A stretch of DNA of 28,406 bases from JAJNBD01 sp964471475 (GTDB taxonomy: Bacteria; Pseudomonadota; Gammaproteobacteria; CAISUE01), in contig CAYYFQ010000026.1 in the NCBI GenBank assembly GCA_964471475.1, positions 1 to 28,406 on the forward strand, given 5' to 3'. The position numbers and the translations under genes are program-made. Numbering within the stretch: position 1 is the stretch's first letter; each line of letters starts with the position of its first letter. The notes below the pieces were generated by a model that saw nothing but the letters and a program-made list of their open reading frames with translations, was not told the DNA's origin and ran no database searches. Of this stretch, positions 16,035 to 23,380 are shown piece by piece.

Positions 16035-16499
16035 TTAAACTTTCAACTGTGAAGAAGCTGTTTCAGCAGCTGCAGATTCTTTGATTTTTAGTGACATTTG
16101 TTCAATGGAAGCTAATAGTTCAGCAGTGAGATTTTTAGCTTCTTGAATTTTTTCCATTTTAGAGCTAAAGCGCGAATCCGCGCTCCCCATATCCATAACC
16201 TTGGCAACTCCTGCGCCACCTACGGTGCCTCCACCCGTTGAGCCTTCATCATCTTTATCATTTAGGTTCGCTTTAGATTGAGCTTTTGCTAACATGCTTT
16301 TTTCCATATGGGACAACCGTGTAAAAACATAGTTGGCTTCTCGATAAAGGTTTTCAAAACCAAGATGCGCTATTTGAATATCATTTTTGATCGAAGTTAA
16401 GGCATTAAAAAGCTCATCCACATCAATTTTTTTTACTTCACTCGTGTGAATTGCCTCGAGAGTGCCTGAACTCAGGCGGTTAAAAATTCCATCGATCAT
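16035..16499 (-). CDS. Candidate FIR protein (IcmR-equivalent chaperone of IcmQ)
   Basis: A 154-residue protein I cannot match to a family by sequence. Its position directly 5' of icmQ (3-base gap) is where Legionella has icmR and Coxiella and other Legionella species have unrelated-looking FIR genes (functional homologues of IcmR). FIR proteins are short, largely helical and bind the N-terminal half of IcmQ. This protein fits. Residues 1-75 are helical (KKIDVDELFNALTSIKNDIQ then HLGFENLYREANYVFTRLSH), residues 76-105 form an Asp/Gly-rich flexible linker (DKDDEGSTGGGTVGGAG), and 110-150 form another amphipathic helix (KMEKIQEAKNLTAELLASIE). Start: ATG at 16499 with AGGT upstream. A promoter candidate lies in the 91-base gap before it. 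Function is inferred from synteny and fold type only. Confidence 0.72.
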   Translation of the reverse strand: MIDGIFNRLSSGTLEAIHTSEVKKIDVDELFNALTSIKNDIQIAHLGFENLYREANYVFTRLSHMEKSMLAKAQSKANLNDKDDEGSTGGGTVGGAGVAKVMDMGSADSRFSSKMEKIQEAKNLTAELLASIEQMSLKIKESAAAETASSQLKV

Positions 16500-16553
16500 A
16501 AAATTTACCTGTATTGATTTATAGACGTGCTTTTCTAATTGTAGTTTTAATTA

Positions 16554-16582
16554 TTTACACTTAAATAGTACAGGAAAGTCAA
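16554..16582 (-). promoter_or_regulatory. Putative promoter for FIR candidate and icmQ
   Basis: On the minus strand TTGACT (16577-16582) and TGTAAA (16554-16559) are separated by 17 bases, a fair sigma-70 match. A transcript would begin about 45-50 bases before the ATG at 16499. The -10 hexamer lies in GTGTAAATAATTAAAAC, which bears slight resemblance to a CpxR site (GTAAA-N5-GTAAA), the regulator known to control icmR in Legionella; the second half is poor, so this is only suggestive. Confidence 0.45.
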
Positions 16583-16590
16583 GGGAATAA

Positions 16591-17985
16591 TCAAGTGTAA
16601 TCTTGAAGGGGTATGTCTGCTAAATATAACCAATTTAATAATCTTTTACCTGCTTGCGTTTGATATTTATTATGATAAATTTTTAAATAGTTTCTTAAAA
16701 TGTAGCGATATTCAGGTTGAGATAAAATTTGCAAAATCCGTTTAGCGCGACTTTCTTGAATCGCATTAGGTTTCGTACACGCTTGAAATAAGACGGCCGC
16801 AAGCAGTGCTGCTTTGGTTGCTTTGCGGGCAGGATTCGCTAGCCAAAAACTTTGAATAGTCTCATTGAGGGCGATATCCCGATCCCACGTACGCCAGGAC
16901 TCATAAAAGTTAACCGCAATTGTCAATGCCTTAGTGGATTGCGTGTATTGGCGATCTTTAATCATTAACATAAAAAGTAAGGTAGGGATGGTGGCTTCGA
17001 CATTGGCCCATGCACAGTTGCCAATGGTTTGTGCGGGGATAGGCAAGGTGGCGATGGGATTCAACGCCAAAAACTCATTTAAACGCTCATGAATGATGTC
17101 TTCATTTTGCCGTTGAAACATTAAGTTGATCATCAAATCAAATGATAAAGCTTCTGGTTTACCGATCTCATAAATTACTACCGCTCCTTCTCGTTTACTG
17201 TTGGCTCCCCGATCACACTTGGCTAGCCAATTGCCGTATTTTACAAAACAAATTGCATGTCCTTCATAAGCGATAGGTAAAATCAAAGGATCATTTTTTA
17301 AATAAGATTTAATTTGCTTATCGTATTTTTTATATTGTTGTAAATATTGTTGATAGTGAACAATTTTATTGGCGTTGCTCAGAGCTTCCAGCACATGGCG
17401 TAAGTAAGGATAATAAGGGCGAAAAGCACGAGCTGCAAAATTGTTTAAAAATTGACGTAAAGAATAATATACGATGCCTAGCGTAAATTCTAAAAAAAAT
17501 CCGGCGAAACTCACTTCAATAAACTTCCCTTTTGCGTTGACTATATCGACTTGATCACTTAATTCAAAGCGGTGTCCAAGTAATTTGGTATTGATATAAT
17601 CTTGAGCAAAATTTAAATCTGCGCCATGTTGATACAATAATTTTTTTATAAGCAGTTGATCGCGTAATAACGCTTTAGTCAGCACAGGTTGATGGGAGGA
17701 GTTATAAGTATTAGCATCGGCTTTATGATCCAGCAATAATTTGACGATGCCGGTATGATTCAAGTCAACGGCCCAATGTAATGGACTGGTGTTGGTTAAA
17801 TCTGGTTCGTGCACATCTGCCCCATTTTTTAGTAACAATTCGGTGATATCTTGGCGTCCCGCAATGATAGACTCAATAAGTGGGGTAAACCCATATTCAT
17901 CAATGGCATTAATATCTTCCACATGAGCCAATTGATTTTTAACGATTTCAGTGGGAGAAAACAAAATGGCGTCAGAAAATGACAT
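16591..17985 (-). CDS. Ankyrin-repeat protein with cysteine-protease-like domain, AnkH/LegA3-like putative effector
   Basis: A 464-residue protein likely delivered to host cells by Dot/Icm. Residues 24-126 hold three ankyrin repeats: DEYGFTPLIESIIAGRQDIT, then NTSPLHWAVDLNHTGIVKLL, then a degenerate third ending in KLLYQHGADLN. The rest resembles the cysteine-protease-like region of AnkH (LegA3), an effector shared by all Legionella species. Candidate active-site residues occur in the order H243 (EGHAICF), D258 (KCDRG), Q319 and C324 (QTIGNCAWAN), the order seen in clan CE peptidases such as Ulp1 and YopJ. The C-terminal 130 residues are helical. The ATG overlaps the upstream stop by one base (TAATG). 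The gene sits just before the FIR-icmQ pair, unusual since effectors are generally scattered. AnkH identity is from memory of the architecture; effector delivery and catalysis are inference. Confidence 0.78.
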   Translation of the reverse strand: MSFSDAILFSPTEIVKNQLAHVEDINAIDEYGFTPLIESIIAGRQDITELLLKNGADVHEPDLTNTSPLHWAVDLNHTGIVKLLLDHKADANTYNSSHQPVLTKALLRDQLLIKKLLYQHGADLNFAQDYINTKLLGHRFELSDQVDIVNAKGKFIEVSFAGFFLEFTLGIVYYSLRQFLNNFAARAFRPYYPYLRHVLEALSNANKIVHYQQYLQQYKKYDKQIKSYLKNDPLILPIAYEGHAICFVKYGNWLAKCDRGANSKREGAVVIYEIGKPEALSFDLMINLMFQRQNEDIIHERLNEFLALNPIATLPIPAQTIGNCAWANVEATIPTLLFMLMIKDRQYTQSTKALTIAVNFYESWRTWDRDIALNETIQSFWLANPARKATKAALLAAVLFQACTKPNAIQESRAKRILQILSQPEYRYILRNYLKIYHNKYQTQAGKRLLNWLYLADIPLQDYT

Positions 17986-18467
17986 TACATGCCTCTACCG
18001 GGACTTGGTCTGGGTGTCATATCTTGTTGCAACTGATTTTGTTTGGACATTTGTAATGTTAAGCGATGTTGGTAACTCTCTTGTGCTTCAGGGTGGCGAT
18101 CTGGAATAGACATATCGGGGGTATCCCCATCAAATTTCGATAAATTGCCTAATGTAGGATGTTGTTTTAAGCCCGCGCTTTGGCCCAGCTCTCCTTTCAA
18201 ACTACGTGTATCTTTATTAAGATATTTAATTGGGTCAAATTCATTGGTGGGGCCAAATTCTTTTTCCCCTTGTCTTAATAAACTAAAAACTTCCACGAAA
18301 AGTCGTTTTTCTATTTCAACCCCTCCTTGACCACCAATGCTGCCGGTGCCGTCATCTCCGCCATCGCTGCTCTCGTCACCCTCATTATCTGTTTGAGCTA
18401 AATGTAATCTGGTATCAAAGCCAGCTAAAGCTTCTTCAAGTTTTAGCAAATCTTCGGATTTCGGCAT
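17985..18467 (-). CDS. Unknown Gly/Asp-rich protein at head of icmQ operon, 160 residues
   Basis: I do not recognise this protein. It has a short N-terminal amphipathic helix (SEDLLKLEEALAGFDTRLHL), an acidic Gly/Ser-rich linker at residues 27-50 (NEGDESSDGGDDGTGSIGGQ), a second helix (EIEKRLFVEVFSLLRQGEKE), then a polar, probably disordered C-terminal half with Pro, Gln and Asp, ending TPRPSPGRGM. The helix-linker-helix layout with a Gly/Asp linker resembles that of the FIR candidate two genes downstream, although the residues do not align clearly. The ATG has AAAGG upstream; the stop overlaps the start of the AnkH-like gene by one base. It is the first gene of the operon and diverges from trmL with only 33 bases between start codons. 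It may be a secretion chaperone, a second FIR-like protein or an effector; none is proven. Confidence 0.72.
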   Translation of the reverse strand: MPKSEDLLKLEEALAGFDTRLHLAQTDNEGDESSDGGDDGTGSIGGQGGVEIEKRLFVEVFSLLRQGEKEFGPTNEFDPIKYLNKDTRSLKGELGQSAGLKQHPTLGNLSKFDGDTPDMSIPDRHPEAQESYQHRLTLQMSKQNQLQQDMTPRPSPGRGM

Positions 18468-18500
18468 ATAATTTTACCTTTCATTTTATTAAACTTAGTT

Positions 18501-18986
18501 ATGCTACATATTGTGTTGGTTGAGCCGGAAATTCCGCCTAATACGGGTAACGTCATTCGGTTAGCCGCAAATACTGGATTTAGCTTGCATCTTATTGAGC
18601 CGATGGCTTTTAAGTTGGATGATGCTAAAATGCGTCGGGCCGGCTTAGATTACCATGAGTTTGCACATTTACAAATTCATCACACCTTAGGGGATTTTAT
18701 TACAAAAATTCAACCAACAACAGTCTTTGCTTTTTCATCAAAAGCCCAGCGCCCTTACACCGAAGCGCGATTTTCGTTAAATGATGCACTGGTGTTTGGT
18801 CCCGAAACCCGTGGATTAAGTAAGGCCCAGCTCAACGTAGTTGATCAAAAAAATCATCTTCGTCTTCCTATGCAGTCAGGATCTCGGAGTTTAAATTTAT
18901 CCAATACGGTGGCCATTGTGGTGTATGAAGCGTGGCGCCAACTTGATTTTGTCGGTGCAAAATTATCATTTGAAGGAAATTTATGA
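18501..18986 (+). CDS. trmL: tRNA (cytidine(34)-2'-O)-methyltransferase TrmL
   Basis: A SPOUT-class methyltransferase that 2'-O-methylates the wobble base of tRNA-Leu isoacceptors using SAM. The family signatures are all visible: VEPEIPPNTGNVIRLAANTG at residues 7-26, then DYHEF near 50, then the knot-forming FGPETRGL near 98-105 and the C-terminal MQSGSRSLNLSNTVAIVVYE that binds SAM. The length of 161 residues is standard. No clear Shine-Dalgarno lies before the ATG, and the start is only 33 bases from the divergent operon, so it may be translated from a very short leader. Its stop overlaps the tkt start (ATGA). Confidence 0.95.
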   Translation: MLHIVLVEPEIPPNTGNVIRLAANTGFSLHLIEPMAFKLDDAKMRRAGLDYHEFAHLQIHHTLGDFITKIQPTTVFAFSSKAQRPYTEARFSLNDALVFGPETRGLSKAQLNVVDQKNHLRLPMQSGSRSLNLSNTVAIVVYEAWRQLDFVGAKLSFEGNL

Positions 18987-20983
18987 CGCAATCTTTACAA
19001 AAATTAGCCAATGCTATTCGATTCCTCAGCATGGATGCTGTACAAAAAGCAAATTCAGGGCATCCAGGCGCCCCTATGGGAATGGCAGATATTGCTACTG
19101 TGTTGTGGCGTGAGTTTTTACAGGTGAATCCTGCCAACCCTCAGTGGTTTAATCGTGATCGATTTGTGCTATCCAATGGTCATGCGTCCATGTTGCTTTA
19201 CTCATTATTGTATTTGACAGGCTATCCATTGACTATTGAGGATTTGAAACAATTTCGTCAATTGCACTCTAACACACCCGGGCATCCTGAAGTGCATAAA
19301 AAATATGGGGTGGAAACCACCACAGGGCCCTTGGGGCAGGGATTGGCGAATGCTGTGGGGATGGCACTTGCAGAACGCGTATTGGGTGCTACTTTCAATC
19401 GGCCGGATTTTCCAATTGTAGATCATTATACCTATGTGTTTTTGGGAGATGGTTGTTTAATGGAGGGAATCTCACACGAAGTGTGTTCACTGGCAGGAAC
19501 GCTGCATTTAGGGAAGTTAATTGCTTTTTGGGATAATAACAAAATTTCTATTGATGGCGATGTGGAGAGTTGGTTTACCGATAATACGCCTGAACGTTTT
19601 CGTGCTTATGGCTGGCAAGTTATCGCAGACGTAGATGGTCATGATTTTAATGCGGTACGTGAAGCGATTATGGCTGCAAAAGCGGAACTTCAGCGCCCCA
19701 CTCTTATTTGTTGTCGTACGCAAATTGCGCATGGAGCGCCTCATGCTGGTGGAACGCATCAAGCGCATGGAGCCCCCCTAGGAGATAAAGAAATTGCCGC
19801 AACCAGAGAAGCATTGGGTTGGTCTTATCCTCCTTTCGTTGTTCCTGATGAAATTTTAACCTCGTGGAATTTGGTTACAAAAGGCACAGAAGCAGAAGAG
19901 GCTTGGCGTAGGTTATTTGAAGCTTATGAAAAAACTTATCCCGATTTAGCGGCGGAATTTATTCGGCGTCAAGTGGGCTTGATGCCCGGAGATTTTACTT
20001 ACTTAGCGCGCGCGTTTGTCAAAAAAACGCTGGCAGAAGCACAAAAAATTTCGACACGTCGTGCTTCGCAGTTAACACTGGATCATTATGCCCCCAACCT
20101 TCCTGAAATTTTTGGAGGCTCGGCGGATCTGACATGTTCTAATTTAACCAATTGGATAGGTTACAAGCCTGTGACGGCAGAAGATATGGCGGGAAATTAT
20201 CTTTTTTATGGTGTCCGTGAGTTTGGCATGTCTGCTATGATGAATGGGATGAGTTTACATGGTGGGTTTATTCCATTTGGAGGTACTTTTTTAACATTTA
20301 CCGATTATGCACGTAATGCGGTACGAATGGCAGCTATCATGCAGTTACGTGTCATTTTTGTTTACACGCATGATTCGATTGGACTTGGGGAAGATGGCCC
20401 TACGCATCAGCCTATCGAACATTTAGCGATGTTGCGTTTAACGCCGGGATTATCGGTGTGGCGCCCAGCAGATCTAACAGAAACAGCCGTGGCGTGGCAG
20501 TTGGCGGTTGAGCGTTATGCGGCTCCCACTTGTTTAGTGTTTGCTCGTCAAAATGTAGATTCTATTGCGCGCACGGAAGAACAAGCCGTATTGATCGCGC
20601 GCGGAGGTTATATGTTACGCGATCACTCACAAGCCCAAGTGGTATTGATTGCGACGGGATCCGAAGTTACATTGGTTTTGAAAGCGGTTGATGTATTAGC
20701 ACAAGAAAAAATTTTTGTGCGTGTAGTTTCAATGCCATGCACGGATGTGTTTGATGTGCAGAGCGAAGAATATAGAGAGTCTGTCTTAAGCAAAGATCTG
20801 CCACGCATTGCTGTTGAAGCCGCCGCAGCCGATTATTGGTATAAATATGTAGGTTTAACTGGCAAAGTCATTGGCTTACATCAATTTGGTTTATCTGCAC
20901 CCACAGAGGCTGTTTTTGCGGCCTTTGATTTGACAGTAGATCGCATCGTGCGTGAAGTGCGTGAGTTAATCTCTAAAGATTGA
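18983..20983 (+). CDS. tkt: Transketolase
   Basis: A thiamine-diphosphate enzyme moving two-carbon units between sugar phosphates in the non-oxidative pentose phosphate pathway. The 666-residue protein carries the family's landmarks: SGHPGAPMGMADIATVLW at the start, SNGHASMLLY, TTGPLGQGLANAVG, the ThDP/metal motif GDGCLMEGISHEVCSLAGTL with DNNKISIDG following, then GGSADLTCSN, FGVREFGMSAMMNG-like sequence (GVREFGMSAMMNGM) and DSIGLGEDGPTHQPIEHLA in the second half. A C-terminal transketolase domain completes it. GAAGGA precedes the ATG by about 6 bases, and the ATG overlaps trmL. In Coxiella relatives lacking the oxidative branch, this enzyme is the source of ribose-5-phosphate and erythrose-4-phosphate. 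Confidence 0.97.
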   Translation: MTQSLQKLANAIRFLSMDAVQKANSGHPGAPMGMADIATVLWREFLQVNPANPQWFNRDRFVLSNGHASMLLYSLLYLTGYPLTIEDLKQFRQLHSNTPGHPEVHKKYGVETTTGPLGQGLANAVGMALAERVLGATFNRPDFPIVDHYTYVFLGDGCLMEGISHEVCSLAGTLHLGKLIAFWDNNKISIDGDVESWFTDNTPERFRAYGWQVIADVDGHDFNAVREAIMAAKAELQRPTLICCRTQIAHGAPHAGGTHQAHGAPLGDKEIAATREALGWSYPPFVVPDEILTSWNLVTKGTEAEEAWRRLFEAYEKTYPDLAAEFIRRQVGLMPGDFTYLARAFVKKTLAEAQKISTRRASQLTLDHYAPNLPEIFGGSADLTCSNLTNWIGYKPVTAEDMAGNYLFYGVREFGMSAMMNGMSLHGGFIPFGGTFLTFTDYARNAVRMAAIMQLRVIFVYTHDSIGLGEDGPTHQPIEHLAMLRLTPGLSVWRPADLTETAVAWQLAVERYAAPTCLVFARQNVDSIARTEEQAVLIARGGYMLRDHSQAQVVLIATGSEVTLVLKAVDVLAQEKIFVRVVSMPCTDVFDVQSEEYRESVLSKDLPRIAVEAAAADYWYKYVGLTGKVIGLHQFGLSAPTEAVFAAFDLTVDRIVREVRELISKD

Positions 20984-21072
20984 CGTTTGTTTATGACAAA
21001 CTGGATAATTATTTTAGTGAAGATTAAAATGGATTGCGGTATAAAAAATGTTTTTTGTAGATACTTAAGCAA

Positions 21073-22440
21073 ATGAAATTATTAGAAAGGCTGTGGGTTT
21101 TTATTTTTTTAGTGATAGCACTTACAAGTTACAGCGTTTTAATCTATCATATGATCGATTTAAAATGTGCGACTGACTTTATTTTATTGTATCATTCTAC
21201 TAAGAATTTTTTAAGCGGCCATCCTATTTATGGCGTGATTCCCTGGCAAGAATATCATTTAACTAAAGAAGCTTCGGCCGTTCATCATATTGCCGCACAT
21301 TTTTTCACCAGCGGTAAAAATTTTAATGCCAATTTAAATACGCCTGCTCATTTATTATTTATTTGGCCTTTTGCCCTGTTAAGTTATGGATGGGCACTTG
21401 CTTTGTGGAGCTTCCTTGCTTTTGCCTGTGGTGCTTTTGGTGTATTTTTGATTAATCAAAAAATTTTTGGTTATTTAAAAAATCCATTAGCTTTTTGGAT
21501 TGGATTAAGTTTGTTTTTTGCCTGCTTTTTTACTTTTGCCAATATCAGTCTTGGGCAAATTGGTTTTGTGAGCTTTTTTTTAATTATCAGCGCGTGGTAT
21601 TTGGCGCGTGATAATAAAGATACGGCTGCTGGAATTGTTTTGGGCGTGTTACTCAGCTTGAAACTTTTTTTCGGGACTTTTATTTTGTTTTTTTTGCTGC
21701 AAAAACGATGGCGATTGGTGATAATGAGTACCATCATTTTTTTAGGCGCACATCTTTTATTATTTATTTTTTCAGGTAAAAATGTTTTTATAAATTATTG
21801 GGATCTTATTACCCATATTAGTTGGTATGATCGTAACTGGAATGCATCGTGGTTTGGCTTTGTATTTCGCTTAAGTGCGAAAGTTATGCCCGGCTCGGTA
21901 ATAATAATGCCGTCATGGGGGAAAGTGCTTTACTATACCGGAATTTTACCGCTTGCGGTGATTTTTTGGCGCTTGTGTCGCGCTCAATTTGCCAATATAG
22001 CGGAATACGATTACGCTTTTTGTTATAGTCTCATTATTTCTCTTTTCATTTCTCCTCTTGGTTGGATTTATTATTTCGCTATATTTTTTCTCCCAGCAGC
22101 TATTTTAATTCGCTATTTGGCAAGTGTGCCCCACATTAAAACCACACAAATTTTTTTCGCAACTTTTTGTATGGGGTTATTGCTTTATCCAAGTTCCCTA
22201 GATGTATATTTTAAACCAACGGTATGGTTACGTTTGTGGCCAGATTCCGTCAATTTTTTTGGATTACTCGCCTTTTTAATTTTTTGGTTAGCCCATCACA
22301 AGGTGCTGACTCAAGATGAAAAGCAGCCTCCAGTCAAAAACTATTGGCCATGGTTAGCATTGGCTTATTTAATCACATTGCCTGGGTTGATGTTTTTAGT
22401 GTATGTTATATTCTTACGCCATCCTCCGGTGTGGGAATAA
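21073..22440 (+). CDS. Polytopic membrane glycosyltransferase, GT87/DUF2029-like
   Basis: A membrane protein of 455 residues with about ten hydrophobic helices, resembling the GT87 (DUF2029) family of GT-C glycosyltransferases that use polyprenyl-phosphate sugars on the periplasmic face. Supporting features: an N-terminal helix, then DLKCATDFILLYHSTKNFLS with the acidic residue of the first loop; NLNTPAHLLFIWPFALLSY; LGQIGFVSFFLIISAWYLAR; and AAGIVLGVLLSLKLFFGTFI followed by a basic loop KRWR, which matches the GT87 central pattern. The last 40 residues after a cytoplasmic loop form another helix. The ATG lacks a strong Shine-Dalgarno site. It follows tkt by 89 bases. A short homologous sequence from its 3' end recurs at 28320-28367. 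Acceptor and sugar are unknown. Confidence 0.8.
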   Translation: MKLLERLWVFIFLVIALTSYSVLIYHMIDLKCATDFILLYHSTKNFLSGHPIYGVIPWQEYHLTKEASAVHHIAAHFFTSGKNFNANLNTPAHLLFIWPFALLSYGWALALWSFLAFACGAFGVFLINQKIFGYLKNPLAFWIGLSLFFACFFTFANISLGQIGFVSFFLIISAWYLARDNKDTAAGIVLGVLLSLKLFFGTFILFFLLQKRWRLVIMSTIIFLGAHLLLFIFSGKNVFINYWDLITHISWYDRNWNASWFGFVFRLSAKVMPGSVIIMPSWGKVLYYTGILPLAVIFWRLCRAQFANIAEYDYAFCYSLIISLFISPLGWIYYFAIFFLPAAILIRYLASVPHIKTTQIFFATFCMGLLLYPSSLDVYFKPTVWLRLWPDSVNFFGLLAFLIFWLAHHKVLTQDEKQPPVKNYWPWLALAYLITLPGLMFLVYVIFLRHPPVWE

Positions 22441-22446
22441 TATTTT

Positions 22447-22727
22447 TTAAATGCCAAGTTCGCTATGTGAACCAAGCCGAACAAGACGCATAATTTTCTT
22501 GTTTGGTTTTTGATAAATTAATATCAAATCCGGTTTGATATGACAGTCATGATAATCCTACCAATTTCCAGAAAGGGGATGGTCGCGATGGCGAATTTCA
22601 ATGGGATGATCATTTGCTAGTTTGTTAATAACCGAAAAAAATCATCATCTAATGTGGTACGATATTGACCTTTGCTTTCACGTTTAAAGTCGCGTTTAAA
22701 CTGAGTTGTCCACTCAATCGTTCGCAT
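22447..22727 (-). pseudogene. yafQ: Broken YafQ-type toxin gene
   Basis: Reading the minus strand from the ATG at 22727 gives MRTIEWTTQFKRDFKRESKG and onward to LDDDFF, a YafQ/RelE-like mRNA interferase start. A length change in the A7 run at 22635-22641 then shifts the frame. In the next frame the protein continues as VINKLANDHPIEIRHRDHPL, SGNW, then a TAG at 22558-22560, then DYHDCHIKPDLILIYQKPNK and RLVRLGSHSELGI. The TAG falls where the family has a Lys in the W-[KR]-x-[YF]-R-[DE]-C-H motif. Thus two independent lesions, a one-base frameshift and a nonsense change, disable a toxin of the usual 92-residue size. The start overlaps the dinJ-like antitoxin by 14 bases, the normal arrangement for this pair. 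Sequencing error cannot be excluded for the homopolymer but would not explain the TAG. Confidence 0.85.
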
Positions 22728-22980
22728 GCAGTGCTTCCTTAAGTTCTTTTATAGTACGAGCATGTGGTAGATTTTTTCTAGCTCGAGCCTCCATCATGGC
22801 AGCAATAGTTTTATCATTAGGAACAAATGCCTCAAACGGCAAAACATGTTCATTCGCGATTTTAGTCAATAGCAATCGTACTGCATCGGAAATAGTCAAT
22901 CCAACCGATTCTAGTACGATGGCAGCTTCTTTTTTAATTTCCCCATTAATACGAGCTTGTACAAGTTGATTTGCAACCAT
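22714..22980 (-). CDS. dinJ: RelB/DinJ family antitoxin
   Basis: An 88-residue antitoxin with an N-terminal ribbon-helix-helix DNA-binding segment: LVQARINGEIKKEAAIVLES, then VGLTISDAVRLLLTKIAN, the classic RelB/DinJ signature. A C-terminal tail (HARTIKELKEALHAND) would wrap the toxin. A perfect GGAGG lies 7 bases before the ATG. It would autoregulate its operon and neutralise the YafQ-type toxin encoded just downstream, which is now inactive. The antitoxin is intact, so it may be a relic or may protect against a related toxin elsewhere. Confidence 0.9.
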   Translation of the reverse strand: MVANQLVQARINGEIKKEAAIVLESVGLTISDAVRLLLTKIANEHVLPFEAFVPNDKTIAAMMEARARKNLPHARTIKELKEALHAND

Positions 22981-23376
22981 AGTGTTGCCTCCATATTATT
23001 TGAATGACATTGTAATACAAAATAAATTATACAGCAAAACTAAGCCAATCAATTATCCGTTGAATTTAGAAAATAAAATTTTTTTAAATGTCGAGTTCAC
23101 CACTAAAGGTTTATTGAGCAATGTATTTGCTAGTGGGGTTAGCATAAAAAATATCTTAAGTATGTTTTAAGGGGACCTCTATAAATTGCTCTTTTGCGCG
23201 ATAACTGCGTTGCGCGAGAATTTTAAATACTCATTTATTCAAATATAAACTCTGTTTTAAAAATCAGCAGGATGGCTGATTTCGGCGCGCGTAGCGCGGG
23301 CGGAGCCCTCAAAACATGGATGTTTTGAGTCACAATTCTCGTGCGCCTTGTCCTCGCACAAAATTTCGAGGTGCCC
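22981..23376. other. Intergenic region upstream of the antitoxin, mostly repeat
   Basis: This stretch has no credible gene. The first 185 bases are AT-rich and must hold the toxin-antitoxin promoter on the minus strand, though I cannot fix its boxes. From 23167 on it is occupied by a 214-bp inverted-repeat element (listed separately). Confidence 0.5.
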
Positions 23377-23380
23377 TTAA
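23167..23380. repeat. 214-bp inverted-repeat element bounded by TTAA
   Basis: The left end reads TTAAGGGGACCTCTATAAAT; the reverse complement of the right end reads TTAAGGGCACCTCGAAATTT. Further in, GCGTTGCGCGAGAATTTT on the left matches GGCGCACGAGAATTGTG from the right. Internal hairpins include ATCAGC-AGG-ATGGCTGAT and the perfect CTCAAAACAT-GG-ATGTTTTGAG at about 23308-23329. No coding capacity. The right TTAA supplies the TAA stop of the RDD protein gene. TTAA at both ends could be target-site duplication or part of the repeat. Confidence 0.7.

Noticed and set aside
20984..21072. Terminator after transketolase (GTTTGT-TTATG-ACAAAC)
   Set aside because: The stem is only 6 bp, AT-rich, and is not followed by a T run.
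22982..23170. 62-codon plus-strand frame upstream of dinJ
   Set aside because: Lies in the antitoxin promoter region, has no ribosome binding site and no family resemblance.
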